A stretch of 64,000 nucleotides of DNA from Tumebacillus flagellatus (GTDB lineage: Bacteria; Bacillota; Bacilli; Tumebacillales; Tumebacillaceae), in contig NZ_JMIR01000005.1 of NCBI RefSeq assembly GCF_000714935.1, positions 103,289 to 167,288 on the forward strand, written 5' to 3'. Below, in pieces: positions 1 to 8,814 of this stretch. The translations under genes were made by a program, and so were the position numbers. Under the pieces are notes generated by a model. The model had not been told where the DNA came from. It saw only the letters and a program-made list of their open reading frames with translations, and did no database searches. The first letter of the stretch is position 1; every line of letters starts with the position of its first letter.

Positions 1-1
1 T

Positions 2-547
2 AAGACAGTAAATCCTTCTACTTTCCCTGATGTAACTTTTGAACATTACAGTATCCCTGCTTTTGATCAAGGAGGTATGCCTGTATTTGAAGCGGGCTCA
101 GAAATTAAGAGTAGTAAGTATGTAGTTTGTAGAGATTCTATATTAGTTTCGAAGCTGAATCCAGCAACTAAGAGAATTTGGATGCCATTTTGCTTGACGG
201 ACGATGCAGTTTGTTCTACAGAGTTTATGAATTATGTTCCTAAAGCAAGAGAACTTTACGGATTTTTCTATTCATTACTTGATTCAGATGCATTCACGCA
301 ATTTCTAATTAGTAATGCCACTGGTTCGACAAATAGTCGGCAAAGAGCAAATCCTAAAGCCACTCTTACTTATAAATTTGCATATGGTGGTATGGAAATG
401 CTACGAAAATTTAGTGAGGCTGTGTCGAGTATTCACATAAAGAAATCCTTGAACTCTATTCAGAATCAATCTCTTGCTAATATCCGGGACACCCTGCTCC
501 CAAAACTCATGTCCGGAGAAATCCGAGTGCCCATCCCTCAAGAGTGA
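2..547 (+). CDS. hsdS: Type I restriction-modification specificity subunit HsdS, 3' part (5' end outside window)
   Basis: The reading frame is open from base 2, so the gene begins before the window and only about 181 C-terminal residues are seen. The visible part opens with a typical target-recognition-domain stretch (HYSIPAFDQGGMPVFEAG, then IKSSKYVV and VSKLNPATKRIWM) and closes with the conserved helix and the tail LLPKLMSGEIRVP that ends HsdS proteins. HsdS sets the DNA sequence recognised by the HsdR2M2S complex; hsdR follows 15 bp downstream behind an AAGGAGG site. Base use is AT-rich until about position 478 and turns GC-rich over the last 20 codons, which suggests the recognition domain was exchanged separately from its neighbour. 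Confidence 0.88.
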   Translation, partial: KTVNPSTFPDVTFEHYSIPAFDQGGMPVFEAGSEIKSSKYVVCRDSILVSKLNPATKRIWMPFCLTDDAVCSTEFMNYVPKARELYGFFYSLLDSDAFTQFLISNATGSTNSRQRANPKATLTYKFAYGGMEMLRKFSEAVSSIHIKKSLNSIQNQSLANIRDTLLPKLMSGEIRVPIPQE

Positions 548-562
548 CCAAGGAGGTGCGCC

Positions 563-3500
563 ATGTCCCAGAACACCCCCAATCCCTACACCGAGAGCGA
601 CCTGGAACAAGCCGCGTTAGAATGGTTTGAAGAACTGCACTACGAAACAGCCTATGGCCCCGCCATCGCCCCCGAGGGAGAATCCGCCGAACGCGAGACC
701 TACCAAGACGTCATCCTCAAAGGCCGTCTGCGTCAAGCGTTGCTCCGTATCAACCGCGGCCTCCCTCTGGAAGCGATCGAGGAAGCCATCCGCATCATCG
801 AAGTCCCGCGCAGCCCAAGCTTGCTCCTCAACAACAAAGCCTTCCAGACCATGATCACTGACGGCATCGACGTCCAATACCGAAACGCCGACGGCGAATA
901 CCCGACGGTGAAAGTCTGGTTGTTCGACTTGCACCCCGACCGGATCGAAAAAAACAACGACTTCCTCGTGGTCAACCAGTTCACGCTCCTCGAAAACCGA
1001 GGTGAAAATCGAGCGGATCAATGGGCAGACAAACGCCCTGATCTGGTCGTGTTCGTAAACGGCTTGCCCCTCGCCGTCATCGAACTCAAGAGCGCCTCCA
1101 ACGAAGAAGTAGGAATCAGCGACGCGTTCAACCAAGTGCAGACCTACAAAAAAACAATTCCGTCGCTCTTCACCTACAACTCCTTCCTAGTCATCAGCGA
1201 CGGCGTGAACGCCCGTGTCGGAACGCTGACCGCCGACGAGGAACGATTCATGATGTGGCGCACCATCGACGGGGAGGAAGTCGCCCCGTCGTCCTTGCCG
1301 CAACTGGAAGTGCTGATCCAAGGCATGTTTGAAAAAAACCGCCTGCTCGACATCATCAAGCACTTCGTCATGTACCAAACAGACGGCGAACAACTCTACA
1401 AAATTCTCGCCGGCTACCACCAATACCACGCTACGAACAAAGCTGTGCTCAATACCATTCGTGCAACCACGACGGAAGGAGACCGCAAAATCGGCGTCAT
1501 CTGGCACACCCAAGGCTCCGGCAAAAGCTTCTCGATGGTCTTCTACGCGGGGAAACTTGTGCTTACGCTGGACAACCCCACGCTCGTCATCGTGACAGAC
1601 CGAAACGATCTCGATGAACAGCTGTACACCACGTTCGGCAAATCCAAAGACCTGTTGCGCCAAACACCGCAACAAGCCAATGACAGAGCGCACTTGAGAG
1701 AGTTGTTGTCCGTGGAGTCCGGCGGCATCATCTTCACGACGGTTCACAAATTTACACCGGAAGAGAACGAGGGTCAGTACCCCGTTCTCACCGACCGTCG
1801 AAATGTCATCGTCATCGCCGACGAAGCACACCGCAGTCAATACGGTTTCCAAGCTGAGTTGATTCAAGACCAAGACGAAGCCACTATCAAATACGGTTAC
1901 GCCAAATACATGCGTGATGCGCTGCCCAACGCCTCTTTCATCGGTTTTACGGGAACTCCAGTCGAACTCACGGACAAAAACACACCTGCCGTCTTCGGCG
2001 AATATATCGACGTTTACGATATGACCCGCGCCGTAGAGGACGGCACGACGGTGAAGATCTATTACGAAAGCCGGATCGCCCGTCTAGAGCTTTCACCCCG
2101 AGAACTGCCGATTATCGACGAAGAGTACGAAGAAATTACAGAATACCAAGAATACACACAGCAGGAACGCTTGAAGTCCAAATGGGCGCGTCTGGAAGCA
2201 TTGGCGGGTGCGGAGAAGCGTGTTAAGTTGGTTGCCCGTGATCTCGTGAACCACTTCGAAACTCGTAAAGGTGCCATGCGCGGCAAAGCTATGATCGTCG
2301 TCATGTCGCGGCGAATCGCCATCGACATGTACAAAGCCATCACAGCTTTACGCCCTGATTGGCACAGCGACGACGACAGCAAAGGCAAGATCAAGATCGT
2401 CATGACGGGCAGTTCAAGCGACCCGGAAGATTGGCAGCCCTTTATCGGCACGAAACGCCGCCGTGAATTTTTGGCAAAGCGGATGAAGGACACCAACGAC
2501 GAACTTGAAATCGTCATCGTCCGCGACATGTGGCTGACAGGGTTTGATGTGCCCAGTATGAACACGATGTACATCGACAAGCCGATGAAGGGTCACAATC
2601 TGATGCAGGCAATCGCCCGCGTCAACCGAGTCTTCCGCGACAAGCCGGGCGGACTGATCGTGGACTACATCGGCATTGCCGACATGCTGAAAACCGCGCT
2701 TCAACAATACACCGAAAATGACCGGAGAACAGCGGGAATTGATACGGACCAAGCTGTCGATTTCATGATGGAAAAGCTGCAACTCATTCGTGAACTTTTG
2801 CACGGGCATAACTACGACAAATTCGCCTCGGAGAAAGCCTCTGAGCGAATGAAGGCCATCGTGGGAACCGTGGATTATGTTCTAGGGCTTGGGGAGCAGA
2901 ACAAACGTAATTTTCTCAACTTTACGACTGAACTTGCCCGTGCCTATGCGCTTTGTTCAACCACACTTGCAGCGGAGCAAGCGAATTTAGAAATCGGGTT
3001 CTACAAAGCGGTCAAGTCCGGGATCGTCAAACTCATTACCACGGAAAACAAAAAGAAAACCGGCAACGAATTGGACGCTCAACTGAACCAACTGATTTCC
3101 AAGTCGGTCATGTCCGAGAAAGTCGTGGACATTCTGAAGGAAGTCGGTTTGCGCAAGCCCAACATCGCGATCTTGTCAGATGAGTTTTTGGAGCATGTTC
3201 GAGGTTTACGAGAAAGAAACCTCGCCGTGGAACTGCTCCGTCGTTTGTTGCAGGGCAAAGTCAAAGCCGTTTCGCGAGTGAATGTCGTGCAGTCGAAAAA
3301 GTTCTCCGATATGCTTCAAGAAGCGGTTCGTAAATACAACAATCGTACCGTGGAAACCACCGCCGTCATCGAAGAACTGATCAAGATGGCAAAGGATATG
3401 AACGAAGCCGTCAAGCGCGGCGAGGACTTAGGGCTGATCCAAGAGGAAGTCGCCTTCTACGATGCACTCGCTTCCAACGAGTCCGCCAAGCAAGTGATGG

Positions 3501-3724
3501 GGGACGCCGTCCTCAAGCAAATCGCCCACGAATTGACCGCCGCGATCAAAAGCAACATCAAAGTGGACTGGACGCTGCGGGAAAATGTGCGGGCGCAGAT
3601 GAGGATCACGGTAAAACGCCTGCTCAAGAAATACGGCTATCCACCTGATCTTGAGAAGATGGCGATCGATTTGGTGCTTCAACAGGCCGAGCTGATGTGT
3701 CAGAATGAGTCGGAGGAGGAATAG
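563..3724 (+). CDS. hsdR: Type I restriction endonuclease subunit R (HsdR)
   Basis: This 1053-residue protein has the full HsdR layout. The N-terminal PD-(D/E)xK nuclease shows an Asp near residue 159 (PDLVVF) and ELK near residue 174. The SF2 translocase has Walker A TQGSGKS at about 317-323, DEAH ([10 protein letters not shown]) near 420 and GFTGTP near 460, and helicase motif VI lies in [12 protein letters not shown]. It cuts unmethylated foreign DNA after ATP-driven translocation, in complex with HsdM and HsdS. AAGGAGG lies just upstream of the ATG at 563. hsdM is not in the window and presumably lies upstream of hsdS. The length is normal and there are no breaks. Confidence 0.96.
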   Translation: MSQNTPNPYTESDLEQAALEWFEELHYETAYGPAIAPEGESAERETYQDVILKGRLRQALLRINRGLPLEAIEEAIRIIEVPRSPSLLLNNKAFQTMITDGIDVQYRNADGEYPTVKVWLFDLHPDRIEKNNDFLVVNQFTLLENRGENRADQWADKRPDLVVFVNGLPLAVIELKSASNEEVGISDAFNQVQTYKKTIPSLFTYNSFLVISDGVNARVGTLTADEERFMMWRTIDGEEVAPSSLPQLEVLIQGMFEKNRLLDIIKHFVMYQTDGEQLYKILAGYHQYHATNKAVLNTIRATTTEGDRKIGVIWHTQGSGKSFSMVFYAGKLVLTLDNPTLVIVTDRNDLDEQLYTTFGKSKDLLRQTPQQANDRAHLRELLSVESGGIIFTTVHKFTPEENEGQYPVLTDRRNVIVIADEAHRSQYGFQAELIQDQDEATIKYGYAKYMRDALPNASFIGFTGTPVELTDKNTPAVFGEYIDVYDMTRAVEDGTTVKIYYESRIARLELSPRELPIIDEEYEEITEYQEYTQQERLKSKWARLEALAGAEKRVKLVARDLVNHFETRKGAMRGKAMIVVMSRRIAIDMYKAITALRPDWHSDDDSKGKIKIVMTGSSSDPEDWQPFIGTKRRREFLAKRMKDTNDELEIVIVRDMWLTGFDVPSMNTMYIDKPMKGHNLMQAIARVNRVFRDKPGGLIVDYIGIADMLKTALQQYTENDRRTAGIDTDQAVDFMMEKLQLIRELLHGHNYDKFASEKASERMKAIVGTVDYVLGLGEQNKRNFLNFTTELARAYALCSTTLAAEQANLEIGFYKAVKSGIVKLITTENKKKTGNELDAQLNQLISKSVMSEKVVDILKEVGLRKPNIAILSDEFLEHVRGLRERNLAVELLRRLLQGKVKAVSRVNVVQSKKFSDMLQEAVRKYNNRTVETTAVIEELIKMAKDMNEAVKRGEDLGLIQEEVAFYDALASNESAKQVMGDAVLKQIAHELTAAIKSNIKVDWTLRENVRAQMRITVKRLLKKYGYPPDLEKMAIDLVLQQAELMCQNESEEE

Positions 3725-3750
3725 ACTCCGAACCTAAGAATCGAAAACAA

Positions 3751-3779
3751 AAAATCCGCCGATCACCGGCGGATTTTTT
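3751..3779. terminator. Bidirectional intrinsic terminator between hsdR and the O-methyltransferase
   Basis: The hairpin AAAATCCGCCG / CCGGCGGATTTTTT has a 4-nt loop and A/T tracts on both sides, between two converging genes. It abuts the stop codon of the minus-strand gene. Confidence 0.85.
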
Positions 3780-4409
3780 CTATTTGTCCTTGTCCTCGTC
3801 GCCCTCGCCTTCCTCCTTATCCTCAGCTTCCTCATCCAACTTGCACGTGAACAGATCCCCCGACCCGACCGGCACGAGCACGTTGGCCGCATCATCCAGC
3901 AGGTCGACGGTAAACTTATACGCCTCAATCCCGATGTACCCGTCGTGGGAGAGCATGTTGTCGGCGACGACCAAGCCGCCGGGGCGCATCTTGGGCCAGA
4001 GGGAGGCGAGGTAGAACGTGTACTCGTCTTTCATCCCGTCGAGGAACACGAAGTCCCACGGGCCTTCGAGCTCGTCGATTTTTTCCAGCGCGTTGCCTTC
4101 CACCAACTCGATGTACTCGGTGAGCCCCGCTTTCTCGAACGTCTCGCGGGCGAGTTTGATCTTGAACTCGCTCATCTCGCACGTCGTGACTTTGCCGCCG
4201 TTCGCACGCGCCGCTTCGGCGAGGAACAGCGTCGAATAGCCGCTCGACGTGCCGACTTCCAAAATTCGCTTGGCGCCGCTGTGGCGCAACAGCACGTTGA
4301 ACAGCATCCCGGTCTCAAACGAGATGCGCCACAAGCCTTCTTCCAAATCCGGTTGGTTCTCCAGCTCTTCCAAGTCTTTGAGCGTCTGCAAGATGCGCTC
4401 GTCTCTCAT
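3780..4409 (-). CDS. Class I SAM-dependent O-methyltransferase
   Basis: The 209-residue protein has the SAM-binding motif I ILEVGTSSGYST near residue 49, an acidic post-I region (TTCEMSEFK) and FVFLDGMKDEY near 120, all typical of the bacterial catechol/caffeoyl-CoA-like O-methyltransferase family (methyltransferase 3/24). The last 20 residues are almost entirely acidic or charged (EEAEDKEEGEGDEDKDK), an unusual tail. Its ATG overlaps the stop of the Rieske oxygenase gene by 4 bp (ATGA), so the two are translationally coupled. A methyl-transfer enzyme beside a Rieske O-demethylase-type oxygenase suggests work on a methoxylated aromatic or similar compound; the substrate cannot be told. Confidence 0.85.
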   Translation of the reverse strand: MRDERILQTLKDLEELENQPDLEEGLWRISFETGMLFNVLLRHSGAKRILEVGTSSGYSTLFLAEAARANGGKVTTCEMSEFKIKLARETFEKAGLTEYIELVEGNALEKIDELEGPWDFVFLDGMKDEYTFYLASLWPKMRPGGLVVADNMLSHDGYIGIEAYKFTVDLLDDAANVLVPVGSGDLFTCKLDEEAEDKEEGEGDEDKDK

Positions 4410-5392
4410 CGGGTATCCTCCTCGGACTCTTGTTGGAGCGCTTTTTTCAGCATCAGGCGGTAGCGGACTTGCTGGGCGTCGGAGCGCACGTGCACTTCCG
4501 AGCTCACGTCCAGCGGCACGTGCTTCGGACGCAATCCTTCCACCACCGGGCGGTCTTCGTCGAGCACGGTGACGTTGTGTTCGTAATGCACATCGTCGAT
4601 CACGTCCACGTCTTGCAAAAAATTCCGCAGCGCGAGGCCGTAGATCACCGTCTCGTCAACTCCGTTCTCGCGGGTGGGCGTCAGGGCGAGATACGTCGCC
4701 ATCTGGTTTTCTTGCGCCATGTTTGTGCGCAAAATCAATTGGTTGGGAAAGTAGAGCGTAATCGTGGACGCTTCCCGGTGATCCGGTTCGTTGAGCGGCG
4801 TTCGCAAGAGTGGGTGAAAGGGCTTGGCGACCACGCAAATCTCGTCGTCCGTCGCTGTGAATTCCGGGCCGTCGACGCGCGGGTCCACGTCGCCCGTCGT
4901 GATCGGGTGGACAAACGGCAGATGCGAAACGTCGAGAACGCTTTCCACGACGCGGGTGAGGTGCGCTTCCCAGCGCGCGGAAAAAGGAACGGCATGCCAC
5001 GCCGGGGCGGTCAGTTCCGCCGGCAGTTTCAACTCCGGCGGGGGAAACGAACTGCCGAGATAGACCCAGATGTGACCGGCGACTTCTTGGACGGGGTAGA
5101 CGCGCACCGCCGCAGCGGGCGGGATCGGTGCCTCCGCGCCGTTGGACGGGATGTACGTGCAGCGGCCGTCGGGGTCGAATTGCCAACCGTGAAACGGGCA
5201 GGCGATGCTGTTGTCCGTTTGGGTGCCGTCCGACAACCGCGCCCCGCGATGCGGGCATTGGTCTTGCAGCGCGCGCGCCGTGCCGGAGGAGTCGCGGTAG
5301 AGGACGATCTCTTCCTCCCCAATCGTGCAGGAGAGCAGGTCGTCTTCCGTCAACTCGGCGCTGGTCGCCGCGATGTACCAGGCATTTTTCAT
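4406..5392 (-). CDS. Rieske non-heme iron oxygenase (VanA/pheophorbide oxygenase-like)
   Basis: The 328-residue protein begins MKNAWYIAA, as in vanillate O-demethylase-type oxygenases. The Rieske [2Fe-2S] ligands are C46/H48 (CPHRG) and C65/H68 (CPFHGW). The mononuclear iron site is D154-x2-H157-x4-H162 (DVSHLPFVH). Such enzymes hydroxylate or demethylate ring compounds with electrons from a separate reductase, which is not seen here. The start at 5392 is preferred because GAGGTGA lies 6 nt upstream; an upstream in-frame ATG at 5425 lacks such a site. The gene is coupled to the following methyltransferase by an ATGA overlap. Confidence 0.88.
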   Translation of the reverse strand: MKNAWYIAATSAELTEDDLLSCTIGEEEIVLYRDSSGTARALQDQCPHRGARLSDGTQTDNSIACPFHGWQFDPDGRCTYIPSNGAEAPIPPAAAVRVYPVQEVAGHIWVYLGSSFPPPELKLPAELTAPAWHAVPFSARWEAHLTRVVESVLDVSHLPFVHPITTGDVDPRVDGPEFTATDDEICVVAKPFHPLLRTPLNEPDHREASTITLYFPNQLILRTNMAQENQMATYLALTPTRENGVDETVIYGLALRNFLQDVDVIDDVHYEHNVTVLDEDRPVVEGLRPKHVPLDVSSEVHVRSDAQQVRYRLMLKKALQQESEEDTR

Positions 5393-5465
5393 CGAATCAC
5401 CTCGAAAAGTCGTGCCGTGTGACAATGCAGACTATGCAGGGGAGAGGAGATGTGAAACGAAGTCA

Positions 5466-5508
5466 AAAAAGACTCGCGCAAGGTCAAGAGCCTGCGCGAG
5501 TCTTTTTG
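5466..5508 (-). terminator. Intrinsic terminator overlapping the 3' end of the SRPBCC gene
   Basis: On the minus strand the stem AAAGACTCGCGCA / TGCGCGAGTCTTTTTT is followed by a T run. The stop codon of the SRPBCC gene (5484-5486) lies in the loop, so the last codons form one arm of the stem. Confidence 0.85.
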
Positions 5509-5951
5509 TAGTGAACCAGAGAGCGGACGTAGAGATTGCGCCGCATCAGAAACCGACGCATGTATCGTTTCAAAAAAAGGACATCCGCAAGCCTCCCCAG
5601 CCAGCCCAGAGGAGAGACGTAGGCAAACGTATCCACAACCAACGTCCCGCCATCGTGCGGAAAAAACTCATGCGTATGCTTCATCTCGCGAAACGCGCCC
5701 CGCACCATCTCGTCCACGAAGCGGTGCGGCGGCTCAAACTCCGTAATCCGCGCCGTCAACCGCAAACGCAGCCCGAAATGACGGGCTTCAAACGTCACGT
5801 CTTCGCCAAGCCCGATCAAGCCCTTCGTGCCGGAGATCACGCGTTCACGGGTCTGACCCGCCGACTGTTCGTGCAGCGTCATGTCGCGAAACAGGTCAAA
5901 ACAGACCTCCGGCGTCGCTTCTATGTAGACTTCCGTTCGGATGACCGGCAT
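5484..5951 (-). CDS. SRPBCC/polyketide cyclase-like small-ligand-binding protein
   Basis: The 155-residue product (VIRTEVYIEATPEVCFDLFRD at the start, then HRFVDEMVRGAF and HTHEFFPHDGGTLVVDTFAY) matches the START/SRPBCC fold seen in conserved Bacillales cell-division-inhibitor-like or coenzyme Q-binding-like proteins. The fold makes a hydrophobic pocket; the ligand is unknown. The start at 5951 is chosen because AGGAGG lies 8 nt upstream; the ATG at 5975 would place this site inside the gene. It lies on the same strand as, and upstream of, the Rieske/methyltransferase pair, but a terminator separates them. Confidence 0.75.
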   Translation of the reverse strand: MPVIRTEVYIEATPEVCFDLFRDMTLHEQSAGQTRERVISGTKGLIGLGEDVTFEARHFGLRLRLTARITEFEPPHRFVDEMVRGAFREMKHTHEFFPHDGGTLVVDTFAYVSPLGWLGRLADVLFLKRYMRRFLMRRNLYVRSLVHYKKTRAGS

Positions 5952-6187
5952 GCCCGGAACCTCCTCGCAACTCACTCTGCTCTCATCCTATCACAAATTG
6001 CTTCTAGAACCATTCAAAAGAAACCTCATGAGGACAAGTACGTAGTACCTAGTGACAGCAGGAGTTCAGCGGCTGTGGAGAGGCTTCGAAAAGCCTTGCG
6101 AGAGATGGATTCTACCAAACGAGTGGCTGAGATCCAACTTATACAGTATTATTTATGTATCAAATATCGCGGATGGAGTTGAATTCG

Positions 6188-6868
6188 ATGCTGAAGAAAA
6201 AAGCGTTCATGGGGGCTGCGGCGGGGTATCTCTTCGGTTTGGTCACAAGTCTGTTTGTGCCGGAGATCATCTCGTTGTTCTTTCCGCTCATCGGACTTGG
6301 TGTCGGACGGATGATGGACAAATTCGAAAGTGCGAGGATCCGCGAGGTTCTGCCGGATGAAGTAGAAGAGGAACTCGCCTCTCTCAAAAAAAGATCCGCC
6401 AAGAAGCGAGGCACTTCACCCGCCGACGCAAAACCAGTCAACGTCCGGACGAACCGGATGGCCGACACACAGTTTGCGGAGGTCGAAGAGTATTTGTACA
6501 TCTTGGAAGACATGGTGCTCTCCGAAGGGCAGAAACAGAAGCTCGATGAAGAGATCGTCGACCGCTGCTTAAGTTTGTTTCTGCGCATTCATCACCTGTT
6601 GCCGCTCTTGGATCAAATGGAAAACGGAGACCTCAACCACATGGTTCGCCGTCTGGTGCTGAAAGACCTGAACGGATTCATCGCTCCGTACTTGCGCTTA
6701 AGCAGGGAGACCAAGATCAAGAATCGTCAAACGCTGCTGAACGGGTTGAAAGACATTCACATGAAAATCACCTCCATCACGGAGCGAATCGAGTACAAAG
6801 ACCTGATCGAACTGCAAACGAAGGCCGATCTCATTCACCAGCGATACAGCGAATCGGAAGGCTACTAA
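6188..6868 (+). CDS. XpaC-like membrane protein, partner of TelA
   Basis: The 226-residue product has a hydrophobic N-terminal segment (about residues 6-38, FMGAAAGYLFGLVTSLFVPEI then LFFPLIGLGVG), a basic linker, and a long helical C-terminal part. Its position 21 bp before a TelA-family gene mirrors the xpaC-yaaN operon of B. subtilis, and the family (named for 5-bromo-4-chloroindolyl phosphate hydrolysis) is the usual TelA partner. The true function is unclear. The ATG at 6188 has GGAG about 9 nt upstream; in-frame ATGs at 6155 and 6173 are possible. The family call rests mostly on the neighbour. Confidence 0.7.
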   Translation: MLKKKAFMGAAAGYLFGLVTSLFVPEIISLFFPLIGLGVGRMMDKFESARIREVLPDEVEEELASLKKRSAKKRGTSPADAKPVNVRTNRMADTQFAEVEEYLYILEDMVLSEGQKQKLDEEIVDRCLSLFLRIHHLLPLLDQMENGDLNHMVRRLVLKDLNGFIAPYLRLSRETKIKNRQTLLNGLKDIHMKITSITERIEYKDLIELQTKADLIHQRYSESEGY

Positions 6869-6889
6869 TGGACTAAGGGAGGAATTCTC

Positions 6890-7987
6890 GTGACGACGCA
6901 AGCCTTTGAACTGAAAGCAGAAGACCGCGAAAAAGCCGAGCAGGAAGCGTTCTACCTCATTCAAAAAATCTCCACCGCCGACACCTTGTCCTTGGACAGC
7001 TTGATGGACGAAGTGGGGAAGCTGGGGACGAAAACGCAAGAGAAAGCCGGTCAGACCTTGCAGATGTTGGACAGGCCCGTCAACGACCTCATGTCCGGCA
7101 AAAGCAACGAAGTGTCGAACATGATCCTCAAACTCCGCGATGAGTGCGAAGGACTGCAAAACGCCAAAAACGTCGGTCTGTTCGGGAAGATGCTCCGCAA
7201 AAGCCCGCTCAAAAACTACGTCTACAAATACCAATCGGTCAAAACCAACATCAATGCGATCCTGAGCGGGTTGCGGGACGGCAAAGACATGCTGCAAGAA
7301 AACACCTCCTACATGCGCCAACTGAAACGGGCGTCGATGGAGGAAATCTACAATTTGCAGACGAAGATCGCTTTCGGGCAAAAGCTCAGCGAGATGTTTG
7401 AAATCGAGATGGACCGCACGAACAACGAATCCCGCCGCGCCCACTTGGAACGCGGGCATCGCAAGGTCGTCTCCCGCATCCAGTCGATGACGGAGATGAT
7501 CATGCTCTACAACCAAGCGATCGCCGCCACCGACATCATCAACGACAACAACGACAAATTGGTTGACGCCGTCAACAACGCCATCGACAAAACGTCCAAC
7601 TTGATCACCGTCTCCGCCATGATCGCGATGGCGCTGGGCGATCAAGAAAAAGTGATCGCCGCCGTCAACGCCACCAACAAGACGCTGGAGGAGCAATTCA
7701 AGGAGAACGCCCGCATGCTGCGCACCACCACCGAGCGCACGACCGAACTGCTCAGCAAGCCGTCGATGTCGATCGAATCGGTCAACCAAGCGATCGGCGA
7801 CCTGATGGCCGCGCTTGATCTCTCGGAGAATTCCAACCGTCAGATCATTGAAAGTTGCAAGGAATACACGGCCAAGATGACGTCGATCAACGACCGGATG
7901 AGCGTCCGCCTCGGCATGAACGCCAACTCCAAACCGGAGAAACTGCTGGCTGCTGAGAACGAGGAACTGAGCCATTTTTTGAATTAA
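6890..7987 (+). CDS. yaaN: TelA/YaaN family protein (toxic anion resistance)
   Basis: The 365-residue helical protein shows TelA/KlaA hallmarks: an NVGLFGKMLRKSPLKNYVYKY segment near residues 90-110, AFGQKLSEMFEIEM, and a C-terminal ATERTTELL-type helix followed by SIESVNQAIGDLMAALD. The family is linked to tellurite and other anion or envelope stress by association; the mechanism is not known. It follows the XpaC-like gene with an AGGGAGG site, and a terminator follows. The start GTG at 6890 is well placed. Confidence 0.85.
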   Translation: MTTQAFELKAEDREKAEQEAFYLIQKISTADTLSLDSLMDEVGKLGTKTQEKAGQTLQMLDRPVNDLMSGKSNEVSNMILKLRDECEGLQNAKNVGLFGKMLRKSPLKNYVYKYQSVKTNINAILSGLRDGKDMLQENTSYMRQLKRASMEEIYNLQTKIAFGQKLSEMFEIEMDRTNNESRRAHLERGHRKVVSRIQSMTEMIMLYNQAIAATDIINDNNDKLVDAVNNAIDKTSNLITVSAMIAMALGDQEKVIAAVNATNKTLEEQFKENARMLRTTTERTTELLSKPSMSIESVNQAIGDLMAALDLSENSNRQIIESCKEYTAKMTSINDRMSVRLGMNANSKPEKLLAAENEELSHFLN

Positions 7988-8020
7988 AGCGGTTTGCATA
8001 CCCTCCAGACGGTATCCACG

Positions 8021-8070
8021 GAAGAGCATCAGCCCGAAGCATGCGGGCTGGTGCTCTTTCTTGTTTTTTA
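8021..8070 (+). terminator. Intrinsic terminator after the TelA gene
   Basis: AAGAGCATCAGCCCG pairs with CGGGCTGGTGCTCTT across a short loop, followed by a T-rich tail (TTCTTGTTTTTT). Confidence 0.8.
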
Positions 8071-8092
8071 TCACAAAAGATTCGAGATACGC

Positions 8093-8098
8093 TATAAT
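8093..8098 (+). promoter_or_regulatory. Likely -10 element upstream of the GNAT fragment and the gene at 8352
   Basis: A perfect TATAAT lies in an otherwise gene-free stretch; no convincing -35 is seen. Confidence 0.4.
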
Positions 8099-8137
8099 AA
8101 GTCCAACCTACATATGGTAAAAAATCAAGGGGTACGA

Positions 8138-8314
8138 ATGGGGGGCGCTCCGATGGAACTTTCCTTTCGGCTTGCTTCTGTAGAAGACGCGCCGTTGATC
8201 CACGAGGTCACGCAGAGCGCGTTTTCGGAATACCGCGTGACGGAGGAATACTGGGTTGAGCGGCCCGCCGGAAACATCAGGACTGTGTACATGAGCAAAG
8301 ACTTATCAGCATGA
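8138..8314 (+). pseudogene. N-terminal remnant of a GNAT acetyltransferase
   Basis: The frame from ATG 8138 or 8153 gives MELSFRLASVEDAPLIHEVTQ and then SAFSEYRV, a clear match to the first strand and helix of GNAT N-acetyltransferases. After about 30 residues the similarity stops and the frame ends at 8314 with no acetyl-CoA-binding motif. A whole GNAT protein needs about 140 residues or more. This looks like the start of a gene whose remainder was deleted when the downstream DNA was joined here. Whether it is still translated is unknown. Confidence 0.55.
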
Positions 8315-8351
8315 AAAAACTTCGCTTTTGCATAAGACTAGGAGGCAGATG

Positions 8352-8813
8352 ATGACCGTCAAACTGAACCAACCGACCGCTCTGCGTCTGGAGCAACTCC
8401 GCGCCAAGGGCTTCGCCGACGCCGACATCCTCGCGCATTTGCGATCCGGCGACCTCGCGCCGTTTCAACAAGCGCTGGGCGAGGACGTCGAGTTTACCGC
8501 CTTGCTCGATTCCTACCACGCCAACCCGGAGGACTTCGCGCAAGCTCTTGCCAACGGCTACGAGCTCTCGTTCATCTCGATCTTCGGCGTGAAAAACTTA
8601 CTCAACGCGCGCTACGGCCTCGTCGCCGGACGCGACTATCCCGATTCCGACGAATCGCTGGAAGACATCCAACTGTCCCTCGAAGGCGCAAACTGGCTGA
8701 AATCCACGCTCTCGAAAAACTGGCGGGTGCTCGACCTCGACAAAACCGCCGAATCCGGCAACGCCTGCGTTGCAGTCAAACACGCGACCCACATCAACGG
8801 AGGTGTCCTCTAA
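8352..8813 (+). CDS. Conserved hypothetical protein upstream of an aldo/keto reductase
   Basis: The 153-residue product (MTVKLNQPTALRLEQLRAKG at the start; ELSFISIFGVKNLLNARYGL in the middle) is not assigned to a family. It has no signal peptide or membrane segment and looks like a mixed helical cytoplasmic protein. AGGAGG at 8340-8345 favours the ATG at 8352 over those at 8328 and 8349. It ends 1 bp before the aldo/keto reductase start, with that gene's ribosome site inside its last codons, so the two are made together and may work together. Confidence 0.65.
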   Translation: MTVKLNQPTALRLEQLRAKGFADADILAHLRSGDLAPFQQALGEDVEFTALLDSYHANPEDFAQALANGYELSFISIFGVKNLLNARYGLVAGRDYPDSDESLEDIQLSLEGANWLKSTLSKNWRVLDLDKTAESGNACVAVKHATHINGGVL

Positions 8814-8814
8814 C

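Noticed and set aside
4430..5422. 330-codon plus-strand frame
   Set aside because: Shadow of the Rieske oxygenase, whose iron ligands are unambiguous on the minus strand.
7994..8137. Longer start for the GNAT fragment
   Set aside because: This part of the frame lies in the TelA terminator and upstream of the TATAAT box.
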